Below are positions 1 through 9,556 of a stretch of DNA of 64,000 nt, one piece after another. This DNA comes from Asaia bogorensis_B (lineage in GTDB: Bacteria > Pseudomonadota > Alphaproteobacteria > Acetobacterales > Acetobacteraceae): the NCBI RefSeq assembly GCF_900465315.1, contig NZ_UBIX01000009.1; one strand, given 5' to 3'. Positions within the stretch are counted from its first letter, which is position 1. Every line of letters starts with the position of its first letter. Under the pieces are notes generated by a model that saw nothing but the letters and a program-made list of their open reading frames with translations, searched no databases and had not been told where the DNA came from. A program made the position numbers and the translations under genes.

Positions 1-2
1 CA

Positions 3-962
3 GGGATCGACCATGTCGCGCTGGAGGCCTCGTCTCACGGTCTCGACCAGCATCGTCTGGATGGCGTGCGTCTCGGCGCAGGCGGATTCTGCAATCTGAC
101 GCGCGACCATCTCGATTATCACGGGACGATGGACGCCTATCGCGCCGCCAAGCTACGCCTTTTTGCCGATTTGTTGCCCGAAGGGGCCATTGCCGCCTTC
201 AACGCGGACATGGATGCGCAAACTGTCACCGCCCTGCGCGATCTGGCGCAGGCACGACGCCTCAAGCCGCGCAGCGTGGGCGAACAGGGTGAGACGATCC
301 GTCTGCTGAATGCCACCCCATTGCCGCATGGTCAGATTGTCTCCCTCGCCCTGTTCGGTGAGAAACTGCCCGACCTCACTATCGGGCTGACGGGCCGCTT
401 TCAGGTCGATAACGTGCTTCTGGCGGCGTCGATGATCTGGGCGCAGGACGATCAGGCACGGGGTATTCTCGACCTCATCCCCCATCTGCAAGGCGTACGC
501 GGTCGCGCCGAACTGGCAGTGACGCTGGATAATGGCGCCGGTGTCTATGTCGATTATGCCCACACCCCCGACGCGCTGGATCATCTGCTGCACAGCCTGC
601 GCCCTCACGCAAAGAACCGCCTGATTGTCGTGTTCGGTGCCGGGGGCGACCGTGACCGGGGCAAGCGCCCGCTCATGGGTGGCATCGCTGCGAAACTGGC
701 CGATCTGGCGATTGTGACGGATGATAACCCGCGCAGCGAGGATCCCACCTCAATCCGCGCTGCCATCCGTGCCGCCTGCCCAGATGCTCTGGAAATCGGC
801 GACAGACGCGCGGCCATTGCCGCTGCGCTGTCCGAAGCCAGACCGGGTGATGTGGTGGTCGTGGCGGGCAAGGGCCATGAAAGTGGACAGACCGTGGCTG
901 GTGTCACGACCCCGTTTGACGACCGTGCGGTGATCCGCGAACTGGCCGGGGTGCCGGCATGA
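3..962 (+). CDS. murE: UDP-N-acetylmuramoyl-tripeptide synthetase MurE, 5' end missing
   Basis: Cytoplasmic ligase that adds the third stem-peptide residue to UDP-MurNAc-L-Ala-D-Glu with ATP. The reading frame is open from base 3 and enters the family motif EASSHGLDQHRLDG, so the true start lies before the window. Later come NLTRDHLDYHG, the YVDYAHTPDAL block and VFGAGGDRDRGKRPLMG. The motif DNPRSEDP is the known signature for meso-diaminopimelate as substrate, so a Gram-negative A1-gamma wall is expected. The stop overlaps the murF start (ATGA), which indicates translational coupling. The N-terminal domain and ATP P-loop are outside the window. Confidence 0.97.
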   Translation, partial: GIDHVALEASSHGLDQHRLDGVRLGAGGFCNLTRDHLDYHGTMDAYRAAKLRLFADLLPEGAIAAFNADMDAQTVTALRDLAQARRLKPRSVGEQGETIRLLNATPLPHGQIVSLALFGEKLPDLTIGLTGRFQVDNVLLAASMIWAQDDQARGILDLIPHLQGVRGRAELAVTLDNGAGVYVDYAHTPDALDHLLHSLRPHAKNRLIVVFGAGGDRDRGKRPLMGGIAAKLADLAIVTDDNPRSEDPTSIRAAIRAACPDALEIGDRRAAIAAALSEARPGDVVVVAGKGHESGQTVAGVTTPFDDRAVIRELAGVPA

Positions 963-2335
963 CACCGATCTGGACCAGCGCCGAGCTTCGTGAGGCCACA
1001 TCAGGGCAGCTGATTGCCGATGTCACTGTGACCGGTATCTCCATCGATACCCGTACGCTCGAGCCAGGAGACCTGTTCATCGCCCTTGTGGGCGATACCA
1101 GCGACGGCCATGCCCATATTGCGACGGCACTGGAGAGAGGCGCGGCCTGCGTTATGGTTCACAGTGCGTCAGGCAGCGACGACCCGCGATTGCTGCATGT
1201 GCAGGACACCATGCAGGGGCTACGCGCCCTGGCACAGGCCGCACGGGCGCGTTTCACCGGTGTGATGATCGGTGTAACGGGATCAGTCGGCAAGACCACG
1301 ACCAAGAACATGCTACATTGCGCCCTTTCGGCGCTCGGGCCGACCCATGCGGCAGTCGCCTCCTACAATAATCACTGGGGTGTCCCCCTGACGCTCGCCC
1401 GCATGCCGCGCAATGCTGCATTCTGCGTGGCAGAAATCGGCATGAACCATCGTGGCGAGATCGCTCCCCTGGCCGGTATGGTGCGCCCCGATGCAGCCGT
1501 CATCACCACCATAGGCAGCTCGCATCTGGGCTATATGGGGAGTGTCGAGGCCATTGCCGAAGAAAAATCCGACCTGATCCGCGCCCTGAGTGACGCAGGC
1601 GTGGCGCTGGTTCCAGACGATACAGGCCTGGACGCCGTTTTCGCGGACGCTGCCGCCCAGGCTGGGTGCCGACTGGCCTGTGTCGGTCTGGGCGAGAACG
1701 CTGATTATCGTCTGACCGGCGTGCAGACCGCGCCAGAAGGCTCACAATTCACGCTCGGTTGTCGTGATGGGATGAATTATGCGGTGGCGCTTGCTGCACC
1801 GGGGGCCCATCTCGTGCGCAACGCAGGCATGGCCCTTGCGACCCTTCAGGCGCTCGGCCTGCCTCTTGCCCACCCCATAGCGGCTCTGGCCGCATGGCGC
1901 CCCGGCGCGGGGCGTGGCCAGATTCAGCCTATTTTGGCCGGTCAGGCTGCCCTGCTGGATGAGAGCTACAACGCCTCGGTCCTTTCCATCCGTGCAGCGC
2001 TGGAAACGCTCTCTCTCGTACCGGGCCAGCGAAAAATCGCCGTTTTGGGTGATATCCGCGAACTCGGTGACTTTGCCGAGTCAGAGCATCTCTCACTCGT
2101 GCCGGATGTCACAGCGAACGCCGATCTGGTTTTTTGCTGCTGCCCGCACATGCGCCATGTTTTTGACGCTCTTCCCGAAGAAAAGCGTGGCGTCTGGCAA
2201 CCAGACGCGGCATCTCTCGCCCCCTTCGTCCAATCCAATCTGAAAGCCGGTGACGTGGTTCTCGTAAAAGGCAGTCTTGGCAGTCGCATGCGCGACATTG
2301 TCACCCCTCTTCTTGCAGGGGGCGTGCAGGCCTGA
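959..2335 (+). CDS. murF: UDP-MurNAc-tripeptide:D-Ala-D-Ala ligase MurF
   Basis: Adds D-Ala-D-Ala to UDP-MurNAc-tripeptide, the last cytoplasmic nucleotide step before MraY. 458 aa, normal for the family. The ATP-binding loop GVTGSVGKTTTKNML sits near residue 105-118, followed by the central Mur ligase motif SYNNHWGVPLTLARMP and EIGMNHRGEI. The C-terminal domain contains LLDESYNASVLS and VLGDIRELG. The start overlaps the murE stop by four bases and the stop shares one base with the mraY start, so it is an internal gene of the dcw operon. No anomaly seen. Confidence 0.97.
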   Translation: MTPIWTSAELREATSGQLIADVTVTGISIDTRTLEPGDLFIALVGDTSDGHAHIATALERGAACVMVHSASGSDDPRLLHVQDTMQGLRALAQAARARFTGVMIGVTGSVGKTTTKNMLHCALSALGPTHAAVASYNNHWGVPLTLARMPRNAAFCVAEIGMNHRGEIAPLAGMVRPDAAVITTIGSSHLGYMGSVEAIAEEKSDLIRALSDAGVALVPDDTGLDAVFADAAAQAGCRLACVGLGENADYRLTGVQTAPEGSQFTLGCRDGMNYAVALAAPGAHLVRNAGMALATLQALGLPLAHPIAALAAWRPGAGRGQIQPILAGQAALLDESYNASVLSIRAALETLSLVPGQRKIAVLGDIRELGDFAESEHLSLVPDVTANADLVFCCCPHMRHVFDALPEEKRGVWQPDAASLAPFVQSNLKAGDVVLVKGSLGSRMRDIVTPLLAGGVQA

Positions 2336-3426
2336 TGCTATATAATCTTATCGCCATCCACGACACGACCCATGGCGGCTTCTTTAATCTGTTCCATTAC
2401 CTGACATTCCGCTCAGGCGGCGCATGCCTGACGGCTTTTGTCATTTCGCTGGTGTTCGGACGTCCCTTCATCGCGCAGCTCAAGCGTATCCAGCGCGAGG
2501 GGCAGCCCATTCGCACGCTCGGCCCGGAACGCCATATCCTCGAAAAAGCCGGCACCCCCACAATGGGCGGCATGCTCATCCTGATCGCGCTTTTTGCTTC
2601 CACCCTGCTCTGGGCCGATCTCACGAACGGCTTCGTCTGGGCCGTCATGTTCGTGACAGCCGCTTTCGGCGCGGTAGGGTTTGCGGATGACTATCTCAAG
2701 CTCTCGCGTCGCAACACGGCAGGCGTATCCAAGCGGGCCCGGCTGGGGAGCGAATTCGCCGCCTCGCTGATTGCCGGCTACTGGATGGAAAGCCTGATGC
2801 CGCCCGAACTGCGCAATATGGTGGCCTTTCCGTTCGTGAAAGACTTCCTGCTGCCGCTCGGCTTTGCCTTTCCGCTTTTTGCCATGCTTACCATGACCGG
2901 GTTCGGCAATGCGGTGAACTTTACCGACGGCCTCGACGGGCTCGCCATCGTGCCTGTCGTGATCGCTTCGCTGGTATTCGCGCTGATCGCTTATCTGGTC
3001 GGCAATCGCGTCTTCGCCGATTATCTGCAGCTCCACCTTGTCCCTGGCACCGGCGAGCTTGCGGTTTTCTGCGCGGCACTTATCGGCGCAGGGCTCGGCT
3101 TTCTCTGGTTCAATGCGACCCCGGCCGATGTGTTCATGGGCGATACGGGCTCACTCTCGCTGGGCGGCGCTCTGGGCGCCGTCGCGGTGGCGGTCAAGCA
3201 TGAGCTGGTGCTTTGCATCGTGGGCGGGCTTTTTGTGGTCGAGACGCTCTCGGTTGTCATTCAAGTGTTCTGGTACAAGCGCACAAAAAAGCGCGTCTTC
3301 CTTATGGCCCCGCTGCATCATCACTTCGAAAAGAAGGGGTGGCAGGAGCCCAAGATCGTCATCCGGTTCTGGATCGTGTCCATCCTGCTCGGCCTGGCTG
3401 GCCTTGCCACGCTGAAGCTGCGCTGA
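2335..3426 (+). CDS. mraY: Phospho-MurNAc-pentapeptide transferase MraY
   Basis: Inner-membrane enzyme that moves phospho-MurNAc-pentapeptide onto undecaprenyl phosphate to form lipid I. 363 aa, about ten hydrophobic helices. The diagnostic Mg2+/substrate motifs are present: FADDYLKLSRRNTAGVS, NAVNFTDGLDGLA, FMGDTGSLSLGG and the histidine motif APLHHHFEKKGWQE. The ATG shares its A with the murF stop (TGATG). murD follows after one base, so expression should be tied to the Mur ligases on both sides. Confidence 0.98.
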   Translation: MLYNLIAIHDTTHGGFFNLFHYLTFRSGGACLTAFVISLVFGRPFIAQLKRIQREGQPIRTLGPERHILEKAGTPTMGGMLILIALFASTLLWADLTNGFVWAVMFVTAAFGAVGFADDYLKLSRRNTAGVSKRARLGSEFAASLIAGYWMESLMPPELRNMVAFPFVKDFLLPLGFAFPLFAMLTMTGFGNAVNFTDGLDGLAIVPVVIASLVFALIAYLVGNRVFADYLQLHLVPGTGELAVFCAALIGAGLGFLWFNATPADVFMGDTGSLSLGGALGAVAVAVKHELVLCIVGGLFVVETLSVVIQVFWYKRTKKRVFLMAPLHHHFEKKGWQEPKIVIRFWIVSILLGLAGLATLKLR

Positions 3427-3427
3427 G

Positions 3428-4795
3428 ATGACCGGTCGCCCCTTCCCCTCCGACCTGTTTGCCGGGTCGCGCTTTGCTGTGGTCGGCCTTGGCCGCAATG
3501 GCCACGCTGTCGTCAAGGCCCTGCTTGGCATGGGGGCAGAGGTCCAGGCCTGGGATGACAAATCACCCCCGGCCCCTGATGCTTATGGGGCGCAAGGCGA
3601 AAACAGCCGCTTTACCGCTGCCCCTCTGGACGACCTGACCGGGTTCGAGGCGCTGATCCTCTCACCGGGCATCCCTCACAGGCTTCCGAACCCTCACCCC
3701 GTCGCCGTCAAGGCGCGTGACGCTGGCATCCCCATTCTGTCCGATGCCGAGATGCTCTATCGTGCTGTGCGCAAGGCAGGCTCAAAGGCTTGTTTTGCCT
3801 CGATCACCGGGACGAACGGCAAGTCCACGACGACCGCCCTGCTCGCCCATATGCTGGATAAGGCCGGAGTGCCTGTTCTGGCCGGGGGTAATCTCGGTAC
3901 GGCCTCGCTTGCCCTGCCGCTCCTGCCGGATGACGGCGTGTATGTCATCGAGATGTCGTCCTATATGCTGGAGCGTCTGGACCAGTATCATGCCGCGACA
4001 GCCTGCCTGCTCAATCTGACGCCGGATCACCTGGACCGTCACGGGGATATGGCGGCCTATGCCGCAGCCAAACGCCACGTTTTCGATAACATGACCCCGG
4101 ATGATCTCGCTGTAGTGGGCGTCGATGACGCCTACACCCGCGCCGAGGCATCAACGCTGATTGCCAACGGCCTGAGCGTCCTCACGATCTCGGTTCATGA
4201 TGAAACGCGTATCGCGCCGGTTGCGAAAGCCCTTGAAGCAGCGCCCGCCCTGCCCGGCGCCCATAATCTGCAGAATGCTCTCGTGGCACGGGCGATGGCA
4301 AAGCATCTGGGGCTGGACGACCGCGCCATCGAAACCGGCCTGACAACCTATCCGGGCCTGCCGCATCGTCAGGCACTGGCGGGCGTCATTGATGGTATCC
4401 GTTTCATCAATGACAGCAAGGCGACCAACGCCGAAGCCGCCGAGAAAGCGCTGCTCTGCTATGACAAGGTCATCTGGATTGCGGGGGGTACGGCCAAATC
4501 CGGCGGGATCGAGGCACTGGCGCCATTATTCGATCGAATTGCCAAGGCTTTTCTGATCGGTCGCGACGCGCCCATCCTGCAGGCCACTCTGCTAGCCCAC
4601 GGAGTCGCCACTGAAATCAGCCAGACGCTCGATGTTGCGACGTCGGCGGCGCTGGACGCGGCCCGCGCGCTCGATGTGCCGGTTGTTCTGTTGTCGCCTG
4701 CATGTGCAAGCTTTGACCAGTTTGCGAGTTTTGAAGCGCGCGGCGCGTCTTTTATCGATATCCTGACTCGCCTCAGCGATTCAGAAACGCCCTGA
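3428..4795 (+). CDS. murD: UDP-MurNAc-L-Ala:D-Glu ligase MurD
   Basis: Cytoplasmic ATP-dependent ligase adding D-glutamate to UDP-MurNAc-L-alanine. 455 aa. The N-terminal Rossmann-like region has VVGLGRNGHAVVKAL. The P-loop ITGTNGKSTTTALLAHML lies around residue 122-140, NLTPDHLDRHGDM in the central domain, and FINDSKATNAEAAEKAL plus IAGGTAKSGG in the C-terminal domain. The ATG comes one base after the mraY stop, and 27 bases separate its stop from ftsW. Its order after mraY is the standard dcw arrangement. Confidence 0.97.
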   Translation: MTGRPFPSDLFAGSRFAVVGLGRNGHAVVKALLGMGAEVQAWDDKSPPAPDAYGAQGENSRFTAAPLDDLTGFEALILSPGIPHRLPNPHPVAVKARDAGIPILSDAEMLYRAVRKAGSKACFASITGTNGKSTTTALLAHMLDKAGVPVLAGGNLGTASLALPLLPDDGVYVIEMSSYMLERLDQYHAATACLLNLTPDHLDRHGDMAAYAAAKRHVFDNMTPDDLAVVGVDDAYTRAEASTLIANGLSVLTISVHDETRIAPVAKALEAAPALPGAHNLQNALVARAMAKHLGLDDRAIETGLTTYPGLPHRQALAGVIDGIRFINDSKATNAEAAEKALLCYDKVIWIAGGTAKSGGIEALAPLFDRIAKAFLIGRDAPILQATLLAHGVATEISQTLDVATSAALDAARALDVPVVLLSPACASFDQFASFEARGASFIDILTRLSDSETP

Positions 4796-4822
4796 TCCGA
4801 AGGGCCGAGGGGTTAGGGAAAC

Positions 4823-6016
4823 ATGGCAGGGCTTTCACGTGTCGATACGTCCCGTATAGGGCGCTGGTGGCGCAATGTGGATCGCGTCACCTTGTGCTGC
4901 GTCGGGGTGCTGATAGCTTTTGGCTATGTCCTGATGCTGGCCGCCAGTCCTGCCGTCGCCGTGCGCATTGGTGCGTCGCGCGAGATGTTCATCCTCAAAC
5001 AGGTGATCTTCCTGCTTCTGGCGGGCGGGGTCGTGCTGCTTGTCTCCGGCCTGTCGCGTGAGGCGGTCAAACGCCTCGCGCTTATCGGCGGTGTCATTGC
5101 GTTGGCAGCTACCTTCATGACGCTCGTTCATGGCGTCGAGATCAAGGGCGCACGGCGCTGGATTGCGCTGCCCATGATGTCGGTCCAGCCCTCCGAATTC
5201 CTAAAGCCGTTCTTTGCAGTGGTGACCGGATGGCTGCTTGCCGAGCAGAGGCGGCGGGTCATTTTCGGCTCGGTCCGTTTCCCCGGCATGCTCATCGCCT
5301 TCGGTTGTTTCGGGCTGATCCTGCTGCTGCTCAAGTCACAGCCTGATATCGGCATGTTGTCGGTCATCACGATGGTCTTTTTCATCCAGCTTTTCGTGAA
5401 TGGCCTGCCCATCATCTTTGTTGGCGCTGGCGTGGGAGCCATGATTGCGGCGTTTGCGGGCGCCTATGTCGCTTTTCCTCACGTGCGCTCGCGCGTGGAG
5501 CGCTTCCTGCACCCCAATGTGGGCGACCATTACCAGATCGACACCGCGCTGCGTGCCTTCGGCAATGGCGGCATGATGGGGCGTGGGCCCGGTGAAGGCC
5601 GGGTGAAGGATCTGCTGCCAGACGCCCATGCCGATTTCGTCTTTGCTGTGGCTGGTGAGGAATACGGGCTGTTCATCTGCCTGTTCATCATCCTGATCTT
5701 CACGGTCATCGTGGTGCGCACGCTGCTCAAACTCATGCGCGAGAGCGACCCGTTCGTGATCACGGCCGCGTCGGGGCTGGTTGCCGGGTTCGGACTTCAG
5801 GCCTTCATCAATATGGGCTCGACCTTGCATCTGATCCCCACCAAGGGCATGACGCTGCCCCTCATTTCCTATGGTGGCTCCTCGGCCATCTCCATCGCCC
5901 TCACCCTTGGCATGGTGCTTGCCCTGACACGTCATCAGGTTTCGGCCAGCCCCATCAGTTCGCACTATGCCGGTCAGGGCCACTGGACGTCGCTTCGTGA
6001 AGGATCCAATTCGTGA
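4823..6016 (+). CDS. ftsW: Septal peptidoglycan glycosyltransferase / SEDS protein FtsW
   Basis: Polytopic SEDS-family inner-membrane protein that polymerises lipid II at the septum together with a class B PBP. 397 aa with about ten hydrophobic segments. SEDS landmarks include GARRWIALPMMSVQPSEFLKP, QPDIGMLS and the C-terminal IPTKGMTLPLISYGGSS. The N-terminal cytoplasmic stretch (about 25 aa) is basic and Trp-rich. A purine-rich RBS (AGGGA) precedes the ATG. The stop overlaps the GTG of murG by four bases. FtsW rather than RodA is chosen from the dcw context. Confidence 0.95.
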   Translation: MAGLSRVDTSRIGRWWRNVDRVTLCCVGVLIAFGYVLMLAASPAVAVRIGASREMFILKQVIFLLLAGGVVLLVSGLSREAVKRLALIGGVIALAATFMTLVHGVEIKGARRWIALPMMSVQPSEFLKPFFAVVTGWLLAEQRRRVIFGSVRFPGMLIAFGCFGLILLLLKSQPDIGMLSVITMVFFIQLFVNGLPIIFVGAGVGAMIAAFAGAYVAFPHVRSRVERFLHPNVGDHYQIDTALRAFGNGGMMGRGPGEGRVKDLLPDAHADFVFAVAGEEYGLFICLFIILIFTVIVVRTLLKLMRESDPFVITAASGLVAGFGLQAFINMGSTLHLIPTKGMTLPLISYGGSSAISIALTLGMVLALTRHQVSASPISSHYAGQGHWTSLREGSNS

Positions 6017-7128
6017 AAAGCCCCATCGTGATAGCTGCCGGTGGCACAGGCGGCCATTTTTTCCCCGCTGAGGCGCTCGCGACCGAACTTGCGGCACGCG
6101 GGCATGATCTGGTGCTGATGACCGACAAGCGAGCCGGTAAGAGAACGAGCGGTATTTTTCAGGACAAGCCGCAATATGTGCTTGATGGCACAGGTGTGGC
6201 TGGCAAGGGTATCGCTGCCAAGCTTCGCGGTGTGACTTCGCTTCTGCGCGGTGCCTGGGAGGCCCGCAGCCTGCACAAACAGATCGCGCCCGTCGCCGTA
6301 ATCGGCTTTGGCGGCTATCCGTCGGTGCCCCCCATTCTGGGCAGTCGTCTTCTGACCGGCGGACGCAAGCCGATCGTGATCCTCCATGAAGGCAATGCCG
6401 TGCTCGGGCAGGCCAATGCCCTGCTGGCCCGCTTCGCCAGCGCCATCGCGACATCTTTCCCCACCGTCGCCCGTCTGCCGCTTGGGCTGCGCACGGCCCT
6501 GACCGGCATGCCGGTGCGACCCGCCATCGAGGCGCTGCTCGATGAGCCCTATACCCCGCCCGAAGAGGCGATCAATCTCCTGATCTGGGGTGGGTCCCTG
6601 GGCGCCAGGGTGTTCTCGACCACCATGCCCGCTGCTCTGGCCCAGTTGCCCGCAGGGTTCCGCGCCCGGCTACGCGTGACGCAGCAGGTGCATGATAAGG
6701 ACATTGCCGAAACACGCGCCGCCTACGAGGCCGCAGGAATTGAGTGCACACTGGCGCCGTTTTTCAGTGATGTCGCCACATTACTGCGACAGGCGCATCT
6801 GGTGATCGGGCGTGCCGGAGGCTCCTCGGTGGCAGAGCTTACCATTGCAGGTCGTCCGTCCATTCTCGTCCCCCTGCCCATCGCTGCATCAGACGAACAG
6901 GGCGCCAATGCCACACAGCTCGTCGATGCTGGGGGTGCCTGGATGTTCCGCCAGAAGGACTTCACTCCGGAGACGGTAGCGGCCTTTCTTGGCACCTTGC
7001 TGAATGACCCCGAACGTCTGACGAGTGCGGCGAAGGCCGCACGCGGTTTTGCCCATCCGCACAGCGCCAGATTGCTGGCCGACCTTGTCGAAGCCCGCAT
7101 TTCGGACTACCGCTCCCCTGTTTCATAA
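6013..7128 (+). CDS. murG: UDP-GlcNAc:lipid I N-acetylglucosaminyltransferase MurG
   Basis: Peripheral inner-membrane GT28 enzyme that converts lipid I to lipid II. 371 aa. The first glycine-rich loop AAGGTGGHFFPAEALA is at residues 8-23, GFGGYPSVPP near residue 98 and the UDP-GlcNAc site GRAGGSSVAELTIAGRPS near residue 273. It begins with GTG overlapping the ftsW stop (GTGA). This is the last gene of the tightly overlapped first block; about 100 bases separate it from murC. Confidence 0.97.
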   Translation: MKSPIVIAAGGTGGHFFPAEALATELAARGHDLVLMTDKRAGKRTSGIFQDKPQYVLDGTGVAGKGIAAKLRGVTSLLRGAWEARSLHKQIAPVAVIGFGGYPSVPPILGSRLLTGGRKPIVILHEGNAVLGQANALLARFASAIATSFPTVARLPLGLRTALTGMPVRPAIEALLDEPYTPPEEAINLLIWGGSLGARVFSTTMPAALAQLPAGFRARLRVTQQVHDKDIAETRAAYEAAGIECTLAPFFSDVATLLRQAHLVIGRAGGSSVAELTIAGRPSILVPLPIAASDEQGANATQLVDAGGAWMFRQKDFTPETVAAFLGTLLNDPERLTSAAKAARGFAHPHSARLLADLVEARISDYRSPVS

Positions 7129-7229
7129 AGGGCAGCCGCTCCGCTCCCATTCATCGCTGACCTGACGCCCTCCTTCTGTCCTTACCCCGATCTTCCTGTT
7201 TTTTCGCAGTTACTCTGAAAGCCTGGTTC
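7129..7229 (+). other. Pyrimidine-rich murG-murC spacer
   Basis: The longest interruption in the mur part of the cluster. Bases about 7165-7210 on the + strand are strongly C/T-rich with few purines. No coding frame and no strong hairpin is visible. It could hold an internal promoter for murC onwards or a Rho-loading region; neither can be shown by eye. No convincing Shine-Dalgarno precedes the murC ATG. Confidence 0.4.
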
Positions 7230-8648
7230 ATGCGCGCACTCCCCCTTTCCATCGGAACCATCCATTTCGTCGGTATTGGCGGGATTGGCATGTCAGGAAT
7301 TGCCGAGGTGCTGCACATGCTCGGCTACAAGGTTCAGGGATCGGATATCAGCGAAAACGCCAATGTGCTGCGCCTGCGCAAGCTCGGTATTGTCGTCGCG
7401 ATCGGCCATGACGAGGGTAATCTGGGCGCGGCTCAGGTTGTGGTCACCTCAACAGCCGTGAAAAAGGACAATCCCGAGGTTCTGGCAGCGCGCGCGAGGC
7501 TGATCCCCGTCGTGCGTCGTGCCGAGATGCTGGCCGAGCTCATGCGCCTGCGCTGGGCAGTGGCAATTGGCGGCACCCATGGCAAGACAACCACCACAAG
7601 CCTCGTGGCCTGCGTGCTCGAACAGGCCAAACTCGACCCGACCGTGATCAATGGCGGCATTATCGAGGCTTACGGCACCAACACCCGCATGGGTTCGGGC
7701 GACTGGATGGTGGTGGAGGCCGATGAAAGCGACGGCTCTTTCCTGCGTCTGCCTGCGGTCATTGCCGTGGTCACCAATATGGACCCTGAACATCTGGACC
7801 ATTGGGGCACGGCAGAGGCCATGCAGGCGGCCTATGACCAGTTTGTGTCCAACATTCCGTTCTACGGCTTTGCCGTACTGTGCATCGATCATCCTGCCGT
7901 ACAGCAGATGATCCCGCGCCTGTCGGACCATCGTATCGTGACCTATGGCTTCAGCCCGCAGGCCGATATCCGCGCTGACAAGCTGATCACCGACCGTCTG
8001 GGCGCCACATTCGAGGTGGTGATCACCAACCGCACGCGAAAGACCACGCGTCGCGCCGGGCCGTTCCGCCTGCCCATGCTGGGCCAGCACAACGTACTCA
8101 ACGCACTCGCTGCTATCGCCGTCGCCAGCGAGATGGATATCAGTGACGAAACCATTCGCCTTGCGCTCGCCGGGTTCCGCGGCGTCAAGCGTCGTTTCAC
8201 GCGTTGCGGTGATTTCAATGGTATCACGGTCATTGATGATTACGGTCATCATCCGGTCGAGATTGCTGCTGTGCTGCGCGCCGCCCGTCAGGCTGGCGCA
8301 CGCGACGTGATTGCCGTAGTGCAGCCGCATCGCTACTCGCGCCTTCAAGCCCTGTTCAGCGATTTCTGCACCTGCATGAACGACGCTGGAACCGTGATCG
8401 TGACCGATGTCTATGCTGCCGGTGAAGCGCCGATCGAGGGCTTCAGCCGCGACACTCTGATCGAGGGACTGCGCGCCAGCGGCCATCGCTCCGTGGTGCC
8501 GTTGCCCGGCCCCGAGCATCTGGCCGAGATGATCAATGCCATCGCCAAGCCGGGTGACTTCGTTGTGTGCCTCGGCGCAGGCACCATCACCAACTGGGCC
8601 CATGCGCTGCCCGGTCAGCTTGCCGCGCTTAATGGCAAGGCATCATGA
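7230..8648 (+). CDS. murC: UDP-N-acetylmuramate:L-alanine ligase MurC
   Basis: First amino-acid-adding Mur ligase, making UDP-MurNAc-L-Ala in the cytoplasm. 472 aa. It opens with the nucleotide-binding loop FVGIGGIGMSGIAEVLHML. The P-loop GGTHGKTTTTSLVACVLE is near residue 114-131, the metal/substrate motif VEADESDGSFL follows, and VIDDYGHHPVEI is near residue 335. The start is set by similarity of the N-terminus to the family; the upstream RBS is weak. The stop overlaps the murB ATG by four bases. Confidence 0.97.
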   Translation: MRALPLSIGTIHFVGIGGIGMSGIAEVLHMLGYKVQGSDISENANVLRLRKLGIVVAIGHDEGNLGAAQVVVTSTAVKKDNPEVLAARARLIPVVRRAEMLAELMRLRWAVAIGGTHGKTTTTSLVACVLEQAKLDPTVINGGIIEAYGTNTRMGSGDWMVVEADESDGSFLRLPAVIAVVTNMDPEHLDHWGTAEAMQAAYDQFVSNIPFYGFAVLCIDHPAVQQMIPRLSDHRIVTYGFSPQADIRADKLITDRLGATFEVVITNRTRKTTRRAGPFRLPMLGQHNVLNALAAIAVASEMDISDETIRLALAGFRGVKRRFTRCGDFNGITVIDDYGHHPVEIAAVLRAARQAGARDVIAVVQPHRYSRLQALFSDFCTCMNDAGTVIVTDVYAAGEAPIEGFSRDTLIEGLRASGHRSVVPLPGPEHLAEMINAIAKPGDFVVCLGAGTITNWAHALPGQLAALNGKAS

Positions 8649-9556
8649 GCACGAAGCTGCATCAGCTCTCGCCGCGTGGCCGGTTGAGTTTCGACGCCCC
8701 GCTTGGCCCACGTGCCTGGTTTCGCACGGGCGGTAATGCGGAAGCCCTTTTTGTGCCCAAGGATGTGCAGGACCTTGCCGACACCCTGGCGGCCCTCCCC
8801 GAAGGGGTTCCGGTCACGGTGCTTGGCGCCTGTTCGAATGTCATCATCCGCGATGGTGGGATCGAGGGACTTGTGATCCGCATGGCGGGTGGTTTCGCCG
8901 ATATTGTCATCGAGCCCGACGGTCTCGTGGCCGGTGCTGCTGCGCTCGACATGATCGTGGCCGAGCAGGCTGCCGCAGCGGGTCTGACCGGGCTGGAATT
9001 TCTGGCTGGAATTCCCGGCTCCATCGGCGGGGCGGTGGTCATGAATGCCGGCGCTTATGGCTCTGACATCAATGCAGTGCTCGACTGGGCTGAAATCCTC
9101 CTGCCCGACGGGACAATCACGCGTCTGGGCAATGCCGCACTGGCCTTCAGCTATCGTCATGCCAACCTGCCTGATGGGGCCATCGTGCTGAGGGCCCGGC
9201 TACGAGCCCAGCCGGGCGATCGCGAACAGATCCGCACCCATATCGCGGGCATCAAGGCCGCCCGCGAGGCCTCGCAACCCGTCAAGGCCCGCACGGGCGG
9301 CTCGACCTTCCGCAATCCTGACGGCCACAAGGCCTGGCAGCTGATTGACGACGCCGGATGCCGTGGCCTCACCCGGGGTGGTGCTCAGGTGAGCGAAAAG
9401 CACTGTAATTTCCTGCTCAATCTCGGCACTGCCACAAGCCGCGATCTGGAAGATCTGGGTGACGAAGTCCGTGCGCGCGTCCTTGCCCAAAGCGGCATCG
9501 CCCTGCATTGGGAAATCAAACGCCTTGGAAAACCGTCATCGGGAGAACAGCCATGA
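8645..9556 (+). CDS. murB: UDP-N-acetylenolpyruvoylglucosamine reductase MurB
   Basis: FAD/NADPH reductase that turns UDP-GlcNAc-enolpyruvate into UDP-MurNAc. 303 aa. FAD-binding motifs include RTGGNAEALF, GIPGSIGGAVVMNAGAYG and the catalytic-serine segment GGSTFRNPDGHKAWQLID, followed by SEKHCNFLLN. The length and this last block fit type II MurB. ATGA overlaps join it to murC upstream and ddl downstream. Confidence 0.97.
   Translation: MSTKLHQLSPRGRLSFDAPLGPRAWFRTGGNAEALFVPKDVQDLADTLAALPEGVPVTVLGACSNVIIRDGGIEGLVIRMAGGFADIVIEPDGLVAGAAALDMIVAEQAAAAGLTGLEFLAGIPGSIGGAVVMNAGAYGSDINAVLDWAEILLPDGTITRLGNAALAFSYRHANLPDGAIVLRARLRAQPGDREQIRTHIAGIKAAREASQPVKARTGGSTFRNPDGHKAWQLIDDAGCRGLTRGGAQVSEKHCNFLLNLGTATSRDLEDLGDEVRARVLAQSGIALHWEIKRLGKPSSGEQP

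Noticed and set aside
5336..6454. 372-codon open frame opposite ftsW and murG
   Set aside because: Spans two certain genes in antisense; Arg/His-rich, no protein features.
7449..8603. 384-codon open frame opposite murC
   Set aside because: Antisense shadow of a certain Mur ligase; no recognisable domain.
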